Positions 41,488 to 50,299 of a stretch of 64,000 bases of DNA are shown here, piece after piece. Below the pieces are notes generated by a model that was given only the letters and a program-made list of their open reading frames with translations, did not search any database and was not told the DNA's origin. Origin of the DNA: Acidimicrobiales bacterium (GTDB taxonomy: Bacteria > Actinomycetota > Acidimicrobiia > Acidimicrobiales > AC-14). The DNA lies in contig JAODBK010000001.1 in NCBI GenBank assembly GCA_025463925.1, positions 19,956 through 83,955 on the forward strand, written 5' to 3'. Position 1 is the stretch's first letter, and the number at the start of each line of letters is the position of its first letter. The position numbers and the translations under genes are program-made.

Positions 41488-42467
41488 CCGCAACGCCATC
41501 GGCGCCGCGCGTCTCGGTGATCGTGCCGGTGCGCGACCGGCGCGCCCTGTTGCGCCAGTTGCTCGACGCGCTCGCGGTGCAGACATTTCGCGACTTCGAG
41601 GTCATCGTGGTCGACGACGGCTCGCGCGACGGGTCGGCCGGCGAGGCCCGCGCCGACGCGTCACTCGGCCGTCCGGTGCGGGTCGTGGTGTCGGATGGCG
41701 AGGGCGCGGTCGCGGCGCGGCGGTCGGGCGTCGCCGCCGCGGTCGGCGAGGTGTTGGCGTTCACCGACAGCGACTGCGTGCCCGCCGCCGGATGGCTCGC
41801 GGCCGGCGTCGGGGCCATCGATGCCGGCGCCGACGTCGTGCAGGGGCTCACCCGCCCGCGGCGCGCCATGCGGCCGCTCGAACGCAGCGTCTCGGCCGAG
41901 CGGGCCGACGGGCTGTACGCCACGTGCAACGTCTTCTACCGGGGCGCGGCGTTCGCCGCCGCCGGCGGCTTCGACGTCGGCGGCCTCCGCCTCGGCTTCC
42001 GCGCCGACGGGAGGACCCGCCGCCTCGGGTTCGGCGAGGACACGATCGTCGGTTGGCAGGTCGGACGTCGCGGTCACGCGACGTTCGCAGCCGGCGCGGT
42101 GGTCGAGCACGAGGTGCTGCCCCCGGACCTGGCCGACGCCCTCTCGCGGGCGTGGCTGGCCGGGGCGTTCCCGGCGCTGGTGGCCGAGGTCCCCGAGCTG
42201 CGCGAGACGCTGCTCGAGCACCGTTGCCTCCTCGGTTCCAGCCGGGTCGCCTTGTACGCCGCTGCGGTCCTGATGGTCGCCGGCCGGCGCCGGGCGGCGG
42301 CCGGGGCCCTCGGCGTGTGGGGCGCCCGGTGGGCCCGCATCGCGTGGTCGGGACAGGGATCGCCAGGGCGGCGCCTCGCCGCGCTGCCGGCACTGCTCGC
42401 GATCGACGCCGTCACCGGCGCGGCCCTCGTCGCCGGGAGCATCCGGTCGGGCACGCTCGTCCTCTGA
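41466..42467 (+). CDS. GT2 family glycosyltransferase
   Basis: A 333-residue GT-A enzyme: VSVIVPVRDRRALLRQLLDA, VIVVDDGSRDGSAGEA, VLAFTDSDCVPAAGWLAAG and GFGEDTIVGWQVGRRG. A C-terminal hydrophobic region (VALYAAAVLMVAGRR and LPALLAIDAVTGAALVAGS) suggests membrane attachment. ATG at 41466 overlaps the preceding gene by 22 nt; a TTG at 41484 would give the TTGA overlap common in this locus. It shows the same overall design as the GT2 at 53283-54242. Confidence 0.85.
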   Translation: MGPEARLTATPSAPRVSVIVPVRDRRALLRQLLDALAVQTFRDFEVIVVDDGSRDGSAGEARADASLGRPVRVVVSDGEGAVAARRSGVAAAVGEVLAFTDSDCVPAAGWLAAGVGAIDAGADVVQGLTRPRRAMRPLERSVSAERADGLYATCNVFYRGAAFAAAGGFDVGGLRLGFRADGRTRRLGFGEDTIVGWQVGRRGHATFAAGAVVEHEVLPPDLADALSRAWLAGAFPALVAEVPELRETLLEHRCLLGSSRVALYAAAVLMVAGRRRAAAGALGVWGARWARIAWSGQGSPGRRLAALPALLAIDAVTGAALVAGSIRSGTLVL

Positions 42468-42499
42468 GGCGCGGCACCGGTACCCTCGGCTCGACTCGC

Positions 42500-43615
42500 A
42501 TGGGAACCGCCACCCGCATCGCCCGACTCGGCGTCCCGCTGGCGTTGCTCGGCGCCACCGTCCGCCGGTCGGCGCGCCCCGGCGAGCGCGTCGTTGCCGG
42601 CAGCGCCCTCATCGGCCTGTGGGCCACCGTCTACGCGCGCTACCGCGCCGCCGGCATCGCGCAGACGGCGCACGAGCGCGAGCTGCTCGCCACGGCGAAC
42701 TGGGAGGCGTTCACGCGCCACTACAACGAGCGGGTGCCGACCATCGAGGAGGAGTTCGACCTCTGGGGCGCGTACCACCAGCACCGGCACGAGATGCGGT
42801 ACGACCTCGTGGCCGACGCGGTGCGCCGCGCCCTTCCGGCCGGCGGGCGGGTGCTCGACGTCGGCTGCGGATCGGCGCTGGTCGCGGACCGTCTCACCGG
42901 CGTGGACGCGTTCTACGTCGGCATGGACTTCGGCGGCCATCACGTGCACTACGCGCAGTCGAAGTTGGCCGGTTCGCCCGGTCGGCTCGGCAGCGCGGTC
43001 GGTCAGGCCGACGGCGCCAAGCTGCCCTTCACCGACGGTTCGTTCGACGTCGTCGTCATGAGCGAGGTCATCGAGCACCTGCTGCGGCCCGAGCTGGCGG
43101 TGTGGGAGGTGGCGCGCGTCCTGGCCGACGGCGGCACGTTCATCATGACGACGAACAACGCGTCCGAGGTGCCGCTGCGCTCGCCCCTCACCCACTTGTT
43201 CGCGTGGCTCGAGAAGGCGATCGGCGCCGAGCACAGCGACGTGATCTCACTGCGCCCGTGGGTGTGGCCCCAACCGGTGGACCCCAGCCTGCTGCCGGAC
43301 GGTTCACCGCCGGTGTACCTGCCGCACACCCACCACATCCAGGCGGAGACCCGGCGCCTCTTCGCGGCCGCCGGTCTCGACACCGTCGAGTGGTCGACGT
43401 TCGAGTTCCCGCCGCCGCAGAGCACCACGGCGCGGTCGCTCGAGGCCCGCGGTGAGCCGGGCCGGAAGATGGTCGACGTGATCGAATCGTTTGCCCGGCG
43501 GGTGCCGCTGGTCAACCGCCTGGGCTGCCACCTGCTGATGATCGCCCGCAAGGAGCGGGCGGCGGTCGCCGCGGACCCGCCGGCAGGCGTGTGGCCGGGG
43601 CCGTTCTCGCCGTGA
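42500..43615 (+). CDS. Class I SAM-dependent methyltransferase with membrane-proximal N-terminus
   Basis: A 371-residue protein. The first 50 residues are hydrophobic and basic (VPLALLGATVRRSA, AGSALIGLWATVYARYRAAG), likely membrane-associated. The methyltransferase core follows at about 110-250: GGRVLDVGCGSALVADRLTG, VGMDFGGHHVHYAQSK and FDVVVMSEVIEHLLRPELAV. The ATG at 42500 is used. It overlaps the acyltransferase gene as GTGA. Methylation of a glycan or lipid-linked sugar is likely by context. Confidence 0.85.
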   Translation: MGTATRIARLGVPLALLGATVRRSARPGERVVAGSALIGLWATVYARYRAAGIAQTAHERELLATANWEAFTRHYNERVPTIEEEFDLWGAYHQHRHEMRYDLVADAVRRALPAGGRVLDVGCGSALVADRLTGVDAFYVGMDFGGHHVHYAQSKLAGSPGRLGSAVGQADGAKLPFTDGSFDVVVMSEVIEHLLRPELAVWEVARVLADGGTFIMTTNNASEVPLRSPLTHLFAWLEKAIGAEHSDVISLRPWVWPQPVDPSLLPDGSPPVYLPHTHHIQAETRRLFAAAGLDTVEWSTFEFPPPQSTTARSLEARGEPGRKMVDVIESFARRVPLVNRLGCHLLMIARKERAAVAADPPAGVWPGPFSP

Positions 43616-44316
43616 ACCGGCACGGCGTCTACGCGACGGTCCGGTCGGCGGCGACGCGCCTGGCGCGGGTGCGGCGACGTTCCCGGCGCGCCGCCTGGCT
43701 GCTCAAGCTGCGCGCCTCCGCCGTTTGGGAACGGGCCCGGCTCGACATTGATGTAGCAGACGACGTGCGACTGGGCACTGACGTGCGCGTCACGTTGCGA
43801 CCGCGCGCGACGAACGGGCTCGTCATCGCGCCGCACTGCGTCATCGGCGATCGCGTCACGATCGAGCTCGATGGCGGCCGCGTGCAGCTGGGCGAGCACG
43901 TGGAGCTGCGCCGCGAGGTGATGCTGCACGTCGCCGGGCGCTTCGACTGCGCGGGATGGAACCTCCTCCAATGGGGCGCGTCGGTGCATTGCGACGACGC
44001 CGTCTCCCTGGGGCGGGGCGTCGTGCTGAGCGAGCGGGCCACGGTCGTCGACTCGTCGCACCACCACACCACGCCCGAGGACTGGGTGCTCGACAACACC
44101 ACGACGAAGCCCGTCGTGATCGGCGCCAACACCTGGGTCGGGGCGAAGGCGACGATCAGCCGCGGCGTCACCATCGGCGACCACTGCATCGTGGCCGGCA
44201 ACTCGCTGGTGGTCACGGACGTGCCGGCCGGTCATCTGGCATCCGGCGTGCCGGCGCGGGTGGTGCGGCCGCTCGACCTGCCGTGGGAGTCGCGGGGGCT
44301 CGCCGCTCAGGACTGA
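43612..44316 (+). CDS. Hexapeptide-repeat acyltransferase
   Basis: A 234-residue left-handed beta-helix protein. The C-terminal half shows hexapeptide repeats (VVIGANTWVGAKATISRGVT, IGDHCIVAGNSLVVTDV) and a catalytic-type His in SSHHHTTPEDW. The ending LASGVPARVVRPL is typical of the maltose O-acetyltransferase/WbbJ group. The GTG at 43612 overlaps the methyltransferase stop. It probably O-acetylates a sugar of the polymer. Its last 10 nt overlap the opposite-strand methyltransferase end. Confidence 0.88.
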   Translation: MNRHGVYATVRSAATRLARVRRRSRRAAWLLKLRASAVWERARLDIDVADDVRLGTDVRVTLRPRATNGLVIAPHCVIGDRVTIELDGGRVQLGEHVELRREVMLHVAGRFDCAGWNLLQWGASVHCDDAVSLGRGVVLSERATVVDSSHHHTTPEDWVLDNTTTKPVVIGANTWVGAKATISRGVTIGDHCIVAGNSLVVTDVPAGHLASGVPARVVRPLDLPWESRGLAAQD

Positions 44317-45107
44317 GGCTTCGGCGCCACCAGGACGACGACCATCCTCGAGAGTCGCCGGAGGGGTGGCCATTGCGTCAGACCGGTCGCCAACCGCCGC
44401 TTCCAGCCGCCGGTCCACCCGACCGCCACCCGGGCCTGAACGGTGAACGACGGCGCGAGCAGTCGCTCGAGCCCGGGCCAGGTGTACTCGCGCAGGTGGC
44501 TCGACGCCGCGTAGTACGCGGCGTCCGGCTGCCGCCGCCGGCGGACGGTGTCGACGCCCTTGCGCACGAGCACCTCGGCACTCCGGCGGTTGGGAGTGGC
44601 CACGACCAGCCGGCCCCGAGAGTCGAGCACCCGGGCCAGCTCGCGCGCGCCGGCCCGATCGTCCGGCAGGTGCTCGATGGTGTCGTCGCAGACCCCGCCG
44701 TCGAACGCGCCGTCGCGAAACGGCAGCGCTTCCACGTCGGCGACGACGCCGGCCAGGGCCGCGTCGGCGCGCCGCGCGATGCGCGTCGCCAGGCGGACGG
44801 TGCCGAGACCGATGTCGACGCCGACGACGAACCGCCGGCGATCCTCGAGTGACAGCGCCATCGCCACCGCCGGGTTGGGCCCGCAGCCGGCGTCGAGCAC
44901 GCGACCGCGCGTGCCCCGCAGCAGGCCGGTCACCGCCGGCAACGTCTCCGGCAGCGACAGCACCGGGATGTCGACACCGTCGGCGGCCGCCGCCTCGAGC
45001 AGGTCGCCCATGTCGCGGTACAGCCGCTTGATGGCGGCCGGGTCGCCGGTCGGGAGGACCTCGTCGACCTGGGCGCGGTGCGCGGCCAGCGGATCGTTCG
45101 CGGTCAC
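44307..45107 (-). CDS. Class I SAM-dependent methyltransferase
   Basis: A 266-residue protein with motif I GRVLDAGCGPNPAVAMALSL, VVGVDIGLGTVRLATRIAR and FDGGVCDDTIEHLPDD. A C-terminal region carries basic residues near the membrane-type ending LSRMVVVLVAPKPQS. The GTG at 45107 overlaps the upstream GT4 stop as GTGA. It is the last gene of a minus-strand unit with two GT4 enzymes and likely methylates a sugar product. Confidence 0.82.
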   Translation of the reverse strand: MTANDPLAAHRAQVDEVLPTGDPAAIKRLYRDMGDLLEAAAADGVDIPVLSLPETLPAVTGLLRGTRGRVLDAGCGPNPAVAMALSLEDRRRFVVGVDIGLGTVRLATRIARRADAALAGVVADVEALPFRDGAFDGGVCDDTIEHLPDDRAGARELARVLDSRGRLVVATPNRRSAEVLVRKGVDTVRRRRQPDAAYYAASSHLREYTWPGLERLLAPSFTVQARVAVGWTGGWKRRLATGLTQWPPLRRLSRMVVVLVAPKPQS

Positions 45108-46177
45108 TCGACGGCCGCGTACAGGTCGTCCATCGCGGCCGCGCAGCCCGCCACGTCGAACTGCGCGGCCCACGCCGGGCCGGCGGCGCCCAGCCGCATC
45201 GCCAGCGCGTCGTCGGTGAGCACCCGCACGAGCGCGTCGGCCAGCGCGTCGGCGTCGGCCTCCGGCACCACCAGCGCCGTCGCGCCGTCGTCGACGTACT
45301 CCGGGATGCCGCCGTGCCGCGTCGTCACAACCGGTCGGCCGGAGGCCTGCGCCTCGAGGTTGACGACGAGCAGGCTCTCGACCGAGTCGTCGGCCGCGGT
45401 GTGGCTCGGCGAGACGACGGCGCGCGCCGCCGCAATCGCCGCTCGCACCGCGCTCCTGTCGGGACCGAGGGTCACCGTCACGGTCGGGCCGCCGGACCGG
45501 GCCAGCGCTTCGAGCGGGCCGTACCCCATCACGTGCAGCCGGGCGGGCGGCACCGCGGCAAGGACCTTGGGCCACGCCGCCAGCAGCGTGTCGAGCCCCT
45601 TCTTCTCGACGAAGCGGCCGACGAACACCACGTCGGGTGCCGTCGGCACCGGGGTCGGCTGGAAGAACGACGTGTCGACACCGGACGGGATCACGCGCAC
45701 GCGCGACGGGTCGGCACCGTTGGCGACGGCGGCGTCGACGAGGAACCGCGACGGGACGACGACCGCGGCCGCCTTTCCCAGCACCGGCGGGTAGAGCGCG
45801 GGTCGACTGGATGCATAGCCGGTGACGTCGTGACCGTGCAGTGACACCACGAACGGCAACTGCAGGCGCCGGCTCGTCCCGAGCACCTCGTAGGCGCGGT
45901 AGCCGTGATGCACGTGGATGACGCCGACCTTCCGCCGCCGCGCGATGGCCATGAGGCACGCGGTGACGACCGGCCGCTTGAGACGCTCGGGTGCGCGGCG
46001 GCGGAGGCCGTCGATGCACACCAGCGGCTCGTAGGGGTAGAGCTCGACGTTCTCGAGCGGGCCACTCGACACCACCACGCCGGGCCGCCGGCTCCGGGTG
46101 ATGAGCGTGTGCACGAACTGCTCGGACAGCGGGAGCCAGCGCTCGATGAAATGCATCACCGCGGGCCGCTCAGCCAT
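45104..46177 (-). CDS. GT4 family glycosyltransferase
   Basis: A 357-residue GT-B enzyme. VMHFIERWLPLSEQFVHTLI opens the acceptor domain; VIHVHHGYRAYEVLG, VVVPSRFLVDAAVANGADPS and VVFVGRFVEKKGLDTLLAAW follow; SPSHTAADDSVESLLVVNLE and ASGRPVVTTRHGGIPEYVDD close the donor domain. It resembles colanic acid WcaL-type enzymes. ATG at 46177 overlaps the upstream gene by 8 nt. Confidence 0.9.
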   Translation of the reverse strand: MAERPAVMHFIERWLPLSEQFVHTLITRSRRPGVVVSSGPLENVELYPYEPLVCIDGLRRRAPERLKRPVVTACLMAIARRRKVGVIHVHHGYRAYEVLGTSRRLQLPFVVSLHGHDVTGYASSRPALYPPVLGKAAAVVVPSRFLVDAAVANGADPSRVRVIPSGVDTSFFQPTPVPTAPDVVFVGRFVEKKGLDTLLAAWPKVLAAVPPARLHVMGYGPLEALARSGGPTVTVTLGPDRSAVRAAIAAARAVVSPSHTAADDSVESLLVVNLEAQASGRPVVTTRHGGIPEYVDDGATALVVPEADADALADALVRVLTDDALAMRLGAAGPAWAAQFDVAGCAAAMDDLYAAVE

Positions 46178-47441
46178 CTGGAACCGCGGCGAGCGACGCC
46201 GTGAGCGGCGGGCGATGAGGTGGCGTCCCGTTGGCGAAGCGGTCAGCGGCGGCGGCGTGCCAGGCCTCGAACACGTCCGCCAATCGTTCGACGTCGAGCT
46301 CGTCGGCGGTGGCCAAACCGCCGCGCACGAGCCGGGAACGCAGCTCGGCATTCCCGGCGAGGCGGTTGATGGCGGCGGCCCATGCCACTGCTTGACCCGG
46401 CGCGGCGATGAGACAGTTCGCGCCGTCGACGAGGAACTCGGCCGACCCGCCGGTGCCGCTGGCGATCACCGGTGTCCCGCAGGCCATCGCCTCCACCGGC
46501 ACCAGCCCGAAGGGTTCGTCCCACTCGCTCGGGAACACGAATGCATCGGCCGCTCGGTACTGCTCGGCGAGTTGGGAACGGGGCACCTCGTCGAACCGCA
46601 CGCGGTCGCCGAGTCCGAGCTGGGCCACCCGTTGCTCGAGCCGGGCGCGATAGTCGGCCGGACCGGGACCCACGATGTCGAGCGACGTTCCTCCCATGTG
46701 CGCCAGCGCGGCCAGCACCGTCTCCAGCCCCTTGCGCTCGTCGAGCCGCCCGACGAACAGCAGCCGACCGCGCCACGGCCGGGCATCAGGCGCGGCCAGT
46801 GGAAAGTCGACGCGGTCGATGCCGCTGTACACGACGGCTGCGCGACCGATCGGATGACCGAGCGCGACCTCGGCGCGGGCGCGAACGTCGCGGCTGACGA
46901 AGCACGCGGCGACGTCACCCACGGTCGGGTCCGGCGGACCAGGCGGCGCGCGCAACACCGTCGCCGCGACCACGCCCAGCCGGCGGCGGCCGGTGAAGAG
47001 GCGCGACCAGGCGTCGAGGTTCGGCCCGTACCGCAGCCAGTCGTCACACACCGCGAGAACGACGGGGACCCGCCGAGCGGCAATCGTGGTGAGCAGGCCG
47101 AATGACATCGCGCCCATGTTCCACACCGACACCACGTCGGGCCGGGCGGCATCGATGGCGTCGCGCAGCGCCCGCTGGTTGGCCCGCTCGATGGCGACGC
47201 GGCGCCACACCGGCGGCGACACGAGGTCGTGGTCGTCCCAGTACATCGTGAGGTCGCGACGCACCCCCGTGGCCCGCTCGCCCGGCGGGTCGGCCACGCC
47301 GGGCCGGCGCATGTCGGTGGTGAGCACCGTCACCGCGTGGCCGCGCGCGGCCAGCCGGGCCATCACGTCGCGGCACGACAGCTCGTAGCCGCCGAGATGG
47401 TGCGGCGGGTACATGTTCGTCAGGGCGAGGACGCTGACCAT
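46170..47441 (-). CDS. GT4 family glycosyltransferase
   Basis: A 423-residue GT-B enzyme: SVLALTNMYPPHHLGGYELS with the Gly-rich acceptor loop, VVSVWNMGAMSFGLLTT, LLFVGRLDERKGLETVLAAL, and FVFPSEWDEPFGLVPVEAMA. It is divergent from the methyltransferase at 47512, with 70 bp between them that must contain both promoters. It overlaps the next GT4 by 8 nt, so the two act in one unit. Confidence 0.9.
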   Translation of the reverse strand: MVSVLALTNMYPPHHLGGYELSCRDVMARLAARGHAVTVLTTDMRRPGVADPPGERATGVRRDLTMYWDDHDLVSPPVWRRVAIERANQRALRDAIDAARPDVVSVWNMGAMSFGLLTTIAARRVPVVLAVCDDWLRYGPNLDAWSRLFTGRRRLGVVAATVLRAPPGPPDPTVGDVAACFVSRDVRARAEVALGHPIGRAAVVYSGIDRVDFPLAAPDARPWRGRLLFVGRLDERKGLETVLAALAHMGGTSLDIVGPGPADYRARLEQRVAQLGLGDRVRFDEVPRSQLAEQYRAADAFVFPSEWDEPFGLVPVEAMACGTPVIASGTGGSAEFLVDGANCLIAAPGQAVAWAAAINRLAGNAELRSRLVRGGLATADELDVERLADVFEAWHAAAADRFANGTPPHRPPLTASLAAVPDG

Positions 47442-47511
47442 GGGGACGCCCTACTCTCGCACGGGAAGGTTTCGCCCGGCGGCTGGCGAACCGATTAGAC
47501 CAACCCCGTCA

Positions 47512-48285
47512 ATGGCCCGCCCGACCTCGACACACCCCAATCGCACCGCACGCCACTACGCCGGGCGCGACGACGCCAAGTCGCAGTCGAGCCCCGACGT
47601 CGTCGACGGCGAGCTGGCCCGGATCATCGACGAGCTCCGCCCCGGCGGGCCCGCGCTCGATCTCGGCAGCGGCGTGGGCGGGCACCTCGCCCGCATCGGC
47701 GCGGCGTGCGGTTGGGTCGTCGGCGTCGACGTGTCGGTCGCGGCGTTGCGGGGCGCGAAAGCCGCGACCGGCGCGCCAGTGCTCGCGAGCGACGGGGCCC
47801 GTATGCCCTTCGCCCCGGCGTCGTTCTCGTTCGTGGTGTGCACCGAGGTCCTCGAACACGTCGACGACCCCGGCGCGGTGTTCGCGGAGATTGCCCGCGT
47901 CTTGCGCGACGACGGCGTCGCCTTCGTGACGACGCCCAACTACGCGAACCTGGCCGGCATCCACAAGCTCATCGCCGACACCCGCAGCGGCCGCTCCGAC
48001 TGGAACCCGTGGGGCGCGCACGAGGGCGGGCACGAGGCCTTCATGACCGGCCGGCGGTTGTGGGCCGCGGCCGAGCCGTACTTCGACGCGATGTCGATCC
48101 GCGCCCTCGACTACGGCCAGGCGCTCACCGGCCGGTTCGGGCCGCTCGACCGGCTGGCGTGGTCCCGCCCGGGACGTGCGGTGCTGCGGCGCGTGCTGCC
48201 GGTGCTGCACGACCCGAAGCGGTCGCGGCTGCGGTGGCACGGCATGCACACCGAGCTGGTGCTGCGGAAGACCGGGCGGTCGTGA
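47512..48285 (+). CDS. Class I SAM-dependent methyltransferase (type 11)
   Basis: A 257-residue protein with PALDLGSGVGGHLARIGAAC (motif I), WVVGVDVSVAALRGAKAATG and FSFVVCTEVLEHVDDPGAVF. It opens the plus-strand unit that continues with the second ABC exporter, overlapping the permease start as GTGA. Sugar or chain-terminal methylation is plausible; terminal methylation is one known signal for Wzt-dependent export, but that is inference here. Confidence 0.86.
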   Translation: MARPTSTHPNRTARHYAGRDDAKSQSSPDVVDGELARIIDELRPGGPALDLGSGVGGHLARIGAACGWVVGVDVSVAALRGAKAATGAPVLASDGARMPFAPASFSFVVCTEVLEHVDDPGAVFAEIARVLRDDGVAFVTTPNYANLAGIHKLIADTRSGRSDWNPWGAHEGGHEAFMTGRRLWAAAEPYFDAMSIRALDYGQALTGRFGPLDRLAWSRPGRAVLRRVLPVLHDPKRSRLRWHGMHTELVLRKTGRS

Positions 48286-49109
48286 CCCGCGCTGCGGCCG
48301 GCTTCGAGCTGCGGGGCGAGACCCGCCCGCTCGGCGCGCTGATCGCCGACGTCTGGGCGTCGCGCCAGTTGGTCGCCATCCTCGCTCGCAAGGAGTTCTT
48401 CGTCCGCTACCGGCGCGCCTCGTTCGGGCTCCTGTGGGCCGTCGGTCTGCCGGTGATCCAAGCCGGCGTGCTGGCCGTGGTGTTCACCCACGTGATCCGG
48501 ATCCACGCGACCACCAACTACGCCACCTTCGTGTTCGCCGGCATCCTGCCGTGGACGTTCTTCTCGTCGACGATCAGCAGCGCGACCACGTCGATCGTCG
48601 ACGGGCAGGACCTGGCGACCAAGATCTACTTCCCGCGCGCGATCTTCCCGCTGGTCGTGGTGGGCTCCAACCTCTACGGGTTCGTGCCGAGCATCGCGGT
48701 GCTGTACCTGTTCGCCCTCGGGTTCGGCTCGCACCTCGGCGTCAACGTCCTGCTGATCGTGCCCGCGGTGGTCGTGATGATCGCGCTCTCGACCAGCTTC
48801 TCGCTGATGGTGGCGCCGCTCCACGTGTACTTCCGCGACGTCCGCTACGTCATGACCGCGGCGATCATGGTGTGGTTCTACGCCACGCCCGTCATCTACC
48901 CGCTGGCGCGCGCCCACGGGTGGCTCCACCGGATCGTCGAGATCAACCCGGCGACCGGGATGGTGGAGCTGTTCCGGGCCGCCTCGGCCGGCGCCGACCA
49001 CGGGTGGCCGGTGGCGCTGGCGTGGACGATCGGGTGGACCCTCGCGTTCTCCGTCGGCGCCGCGCTGCTCCATCGTCGTTTCGACCGCGTCTTCGTCGAC
49101 CTCCTGTGA
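48282..49109 (+). CDS. Polysaccharide ABC exporter permease (second Wzm-like)
   Basis: A 275-residue membrane protein with about six hydrophobic segments and the family marks LVAILARKEFFVRYRRASFG, LLWAVGLPVIQAG, DGQDLATKIYFPRAIFPLVV. GTG at 48282 overlaps the methyltransferase stop as GTGA, and its own stop overlaps the ATPase start as GTGA. It pairs with the ATPase at 49106-50299. It is related to, but clearly distinct from, the permease at 2932-3795. Confidence 0.92.
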   Translation: MTRAAAGFELRGETRPLGALIADVWASRQLVAILARKEFFVRYRRASFGLLWAVGLPVIQAGVLAVVFTHVIRIHATTNYATFVFAGILPWTFFSSTISSATTSIVDGQDLATKIYFPRAIFPLVVVGSNLYGFVPSIAVLYLFALGFGSHLGVNVLLIVPAVVVMIALSTSFSLMVAPLHVYFRDVRYVMTAAIMVWFYATPVIYPLARAHGWLHRIVEINPATGMVELFRAASAGADHGWPVALAWTIGWTLAFSVGAALLHRRFDRVFVDLL

Positions 49110-50299
49110 TCACCGAGCCCACCACACCGGTCGTGCAGCTGCGCGATGTCGGGAAGCGCTACGTGAAGTACGAGGACTCGCCCATGCTGGTGTCGGGCGC
49201 GCTGCGCTTCCGGGCCGGCCATCGCCGCACCAAGCTCTGGGCGATCCGTGGCGTGAACCTCGCCGTCGGCCGCGGTGAGACCGTCGGTGTCGTGGGCCGC
49301 AACGGGTCGGGCAAGTCGACGCTGCTCCGCATGCTCGCCGGTGTGACCGCGCCGACCGAAGGCATCGTCACGGTTCGGGGCCGGGTCGCGCCGCTCATCT
49401 CGGTGGGCGTCGGGTTCCACGCCGAGTTGACCGGGCGGGAGAACGTCTACGTCAACGGCACGGTGCTCGGGATGTCGCGCCAGCAGATCGACGATCGCTT
49501 CGACGAGATCGTGGCGTTCTCGGAGATCGCCGACTTCATCGACACGCCGGTCAAGTTCTACTCGTCGGGCATGTTCGTGCGACTGGGCTTCGCGGTCGCC
49601 GTCGCCGCCGACCCGGAGGTGCTCCTGGTCGACGAGGTGCTGGCCGTGGGCGACCTGGCGTTCCAGATCAAGTGCTTCAACCGGATGCAGGAGATGCAGG
49701 CGGCGGGCACCACGATCGTCGTCGTCAGCCACAACCTCAACGCCATCCGGAACCTGTGCCCGCGCGTGTTGGTGGTGCACGACGGAGAGCCGAGGTTCGA
49801 GGGCCCCACCGACGACGCCATCTCGGTGTACCACGAGCTGCTGGAGCAGCGACGCAGCACCACGGCTGGCGGCGAGCCCGGCGGCCACGTCCCCGGCCCG
49901 GTCGAGATCACCGGGTTCGACTTGTTCGGAGCCGACGGCCAGCCCACCGCGCACGTGGCCAGCGGCGACAAGGTGACGTTCCGCATCCGCGCCCGGTTCC
50001 GCGAAGCGGTGGCCAGCCCGTACTTCTCGTTCGTCCTCGCCAACGAGGCCGGCGTGCCGGTGTACGTCGACAGCACGTTCCTGCTCGGCAGCCGCGGGGT
50101 GGGCGCGGGCGAGGAGCGGACCTGTCACGTGCAAGTGCCGCTGGCTGTCACCACCGGCTCGTACTCGGCACGGGGCGGCGTGCGATACGGACCCGAGCAG
50201 GAGGAGCAGATCGGCAGCCAGTCCGTGCTGTTCTACGTCGCCGGGCGCGAGTTGGTGAAGGGCATCGCCGATCTCGGCGCGACCTTCGAAGTCAGCTGA
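49106..50299 (+). CDS. Polysaccharide ABC exporter ATP-binding subunit (second Wzt-like)
   Basis: A 397-residue ATPase: Walker A GRNGSGKS at about 64-71, the VGVGFHAELTGRENVYVNGT region diagnostic of Wzt/TagH exporters, YSSGM at about 152-156 and Walker B VLLVDEV at about 172-178. Residues about 255-397 form a C-terminal Wzt-like domain (VASGDKVTFRIRARFREAVA, SYSARGGVRYGPEQEEQIGS) that probably reads the end of the glycan. It is co-transcribed with its permease and a methyltransferase. It converges with the GT2 at 50292. Confidence 0.93.
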   Translation: MITEPTTPVVQLRDVGKRYVKYEDSPMLVSGALRFRAGHRRTKLWAIRGVNLAVGRGETVGVVGRNGSGKSTLLRMLAGVTAPTEGIVTVRGRVAPLISVGVGFHAELTGRENVYVNGTVLGMSRQQIDDRFDEIVAFSEIADFIDTPVKFYSSGMFVRLGFAVAVAADPEVLLVDEVLAVGDLAFQIKCFNRMQEMQAAGTTIVVVSHNLNAIRNLCPRVLVVHDGEPRFEGPTDDAISVYHELLEQRRSTTAGGEPGGHVPGPVEITGFDLFGADGQPTAHVASGDKVTFRIRARFREAVASPYFSFVLANEAGVPVYVDSTFLLGSRGVGAGEERTCHVQVPLAVTTGSYSARGGVRYGPEQEEQIGSQSVLFYVAGRELVKGIADLGATFEVS

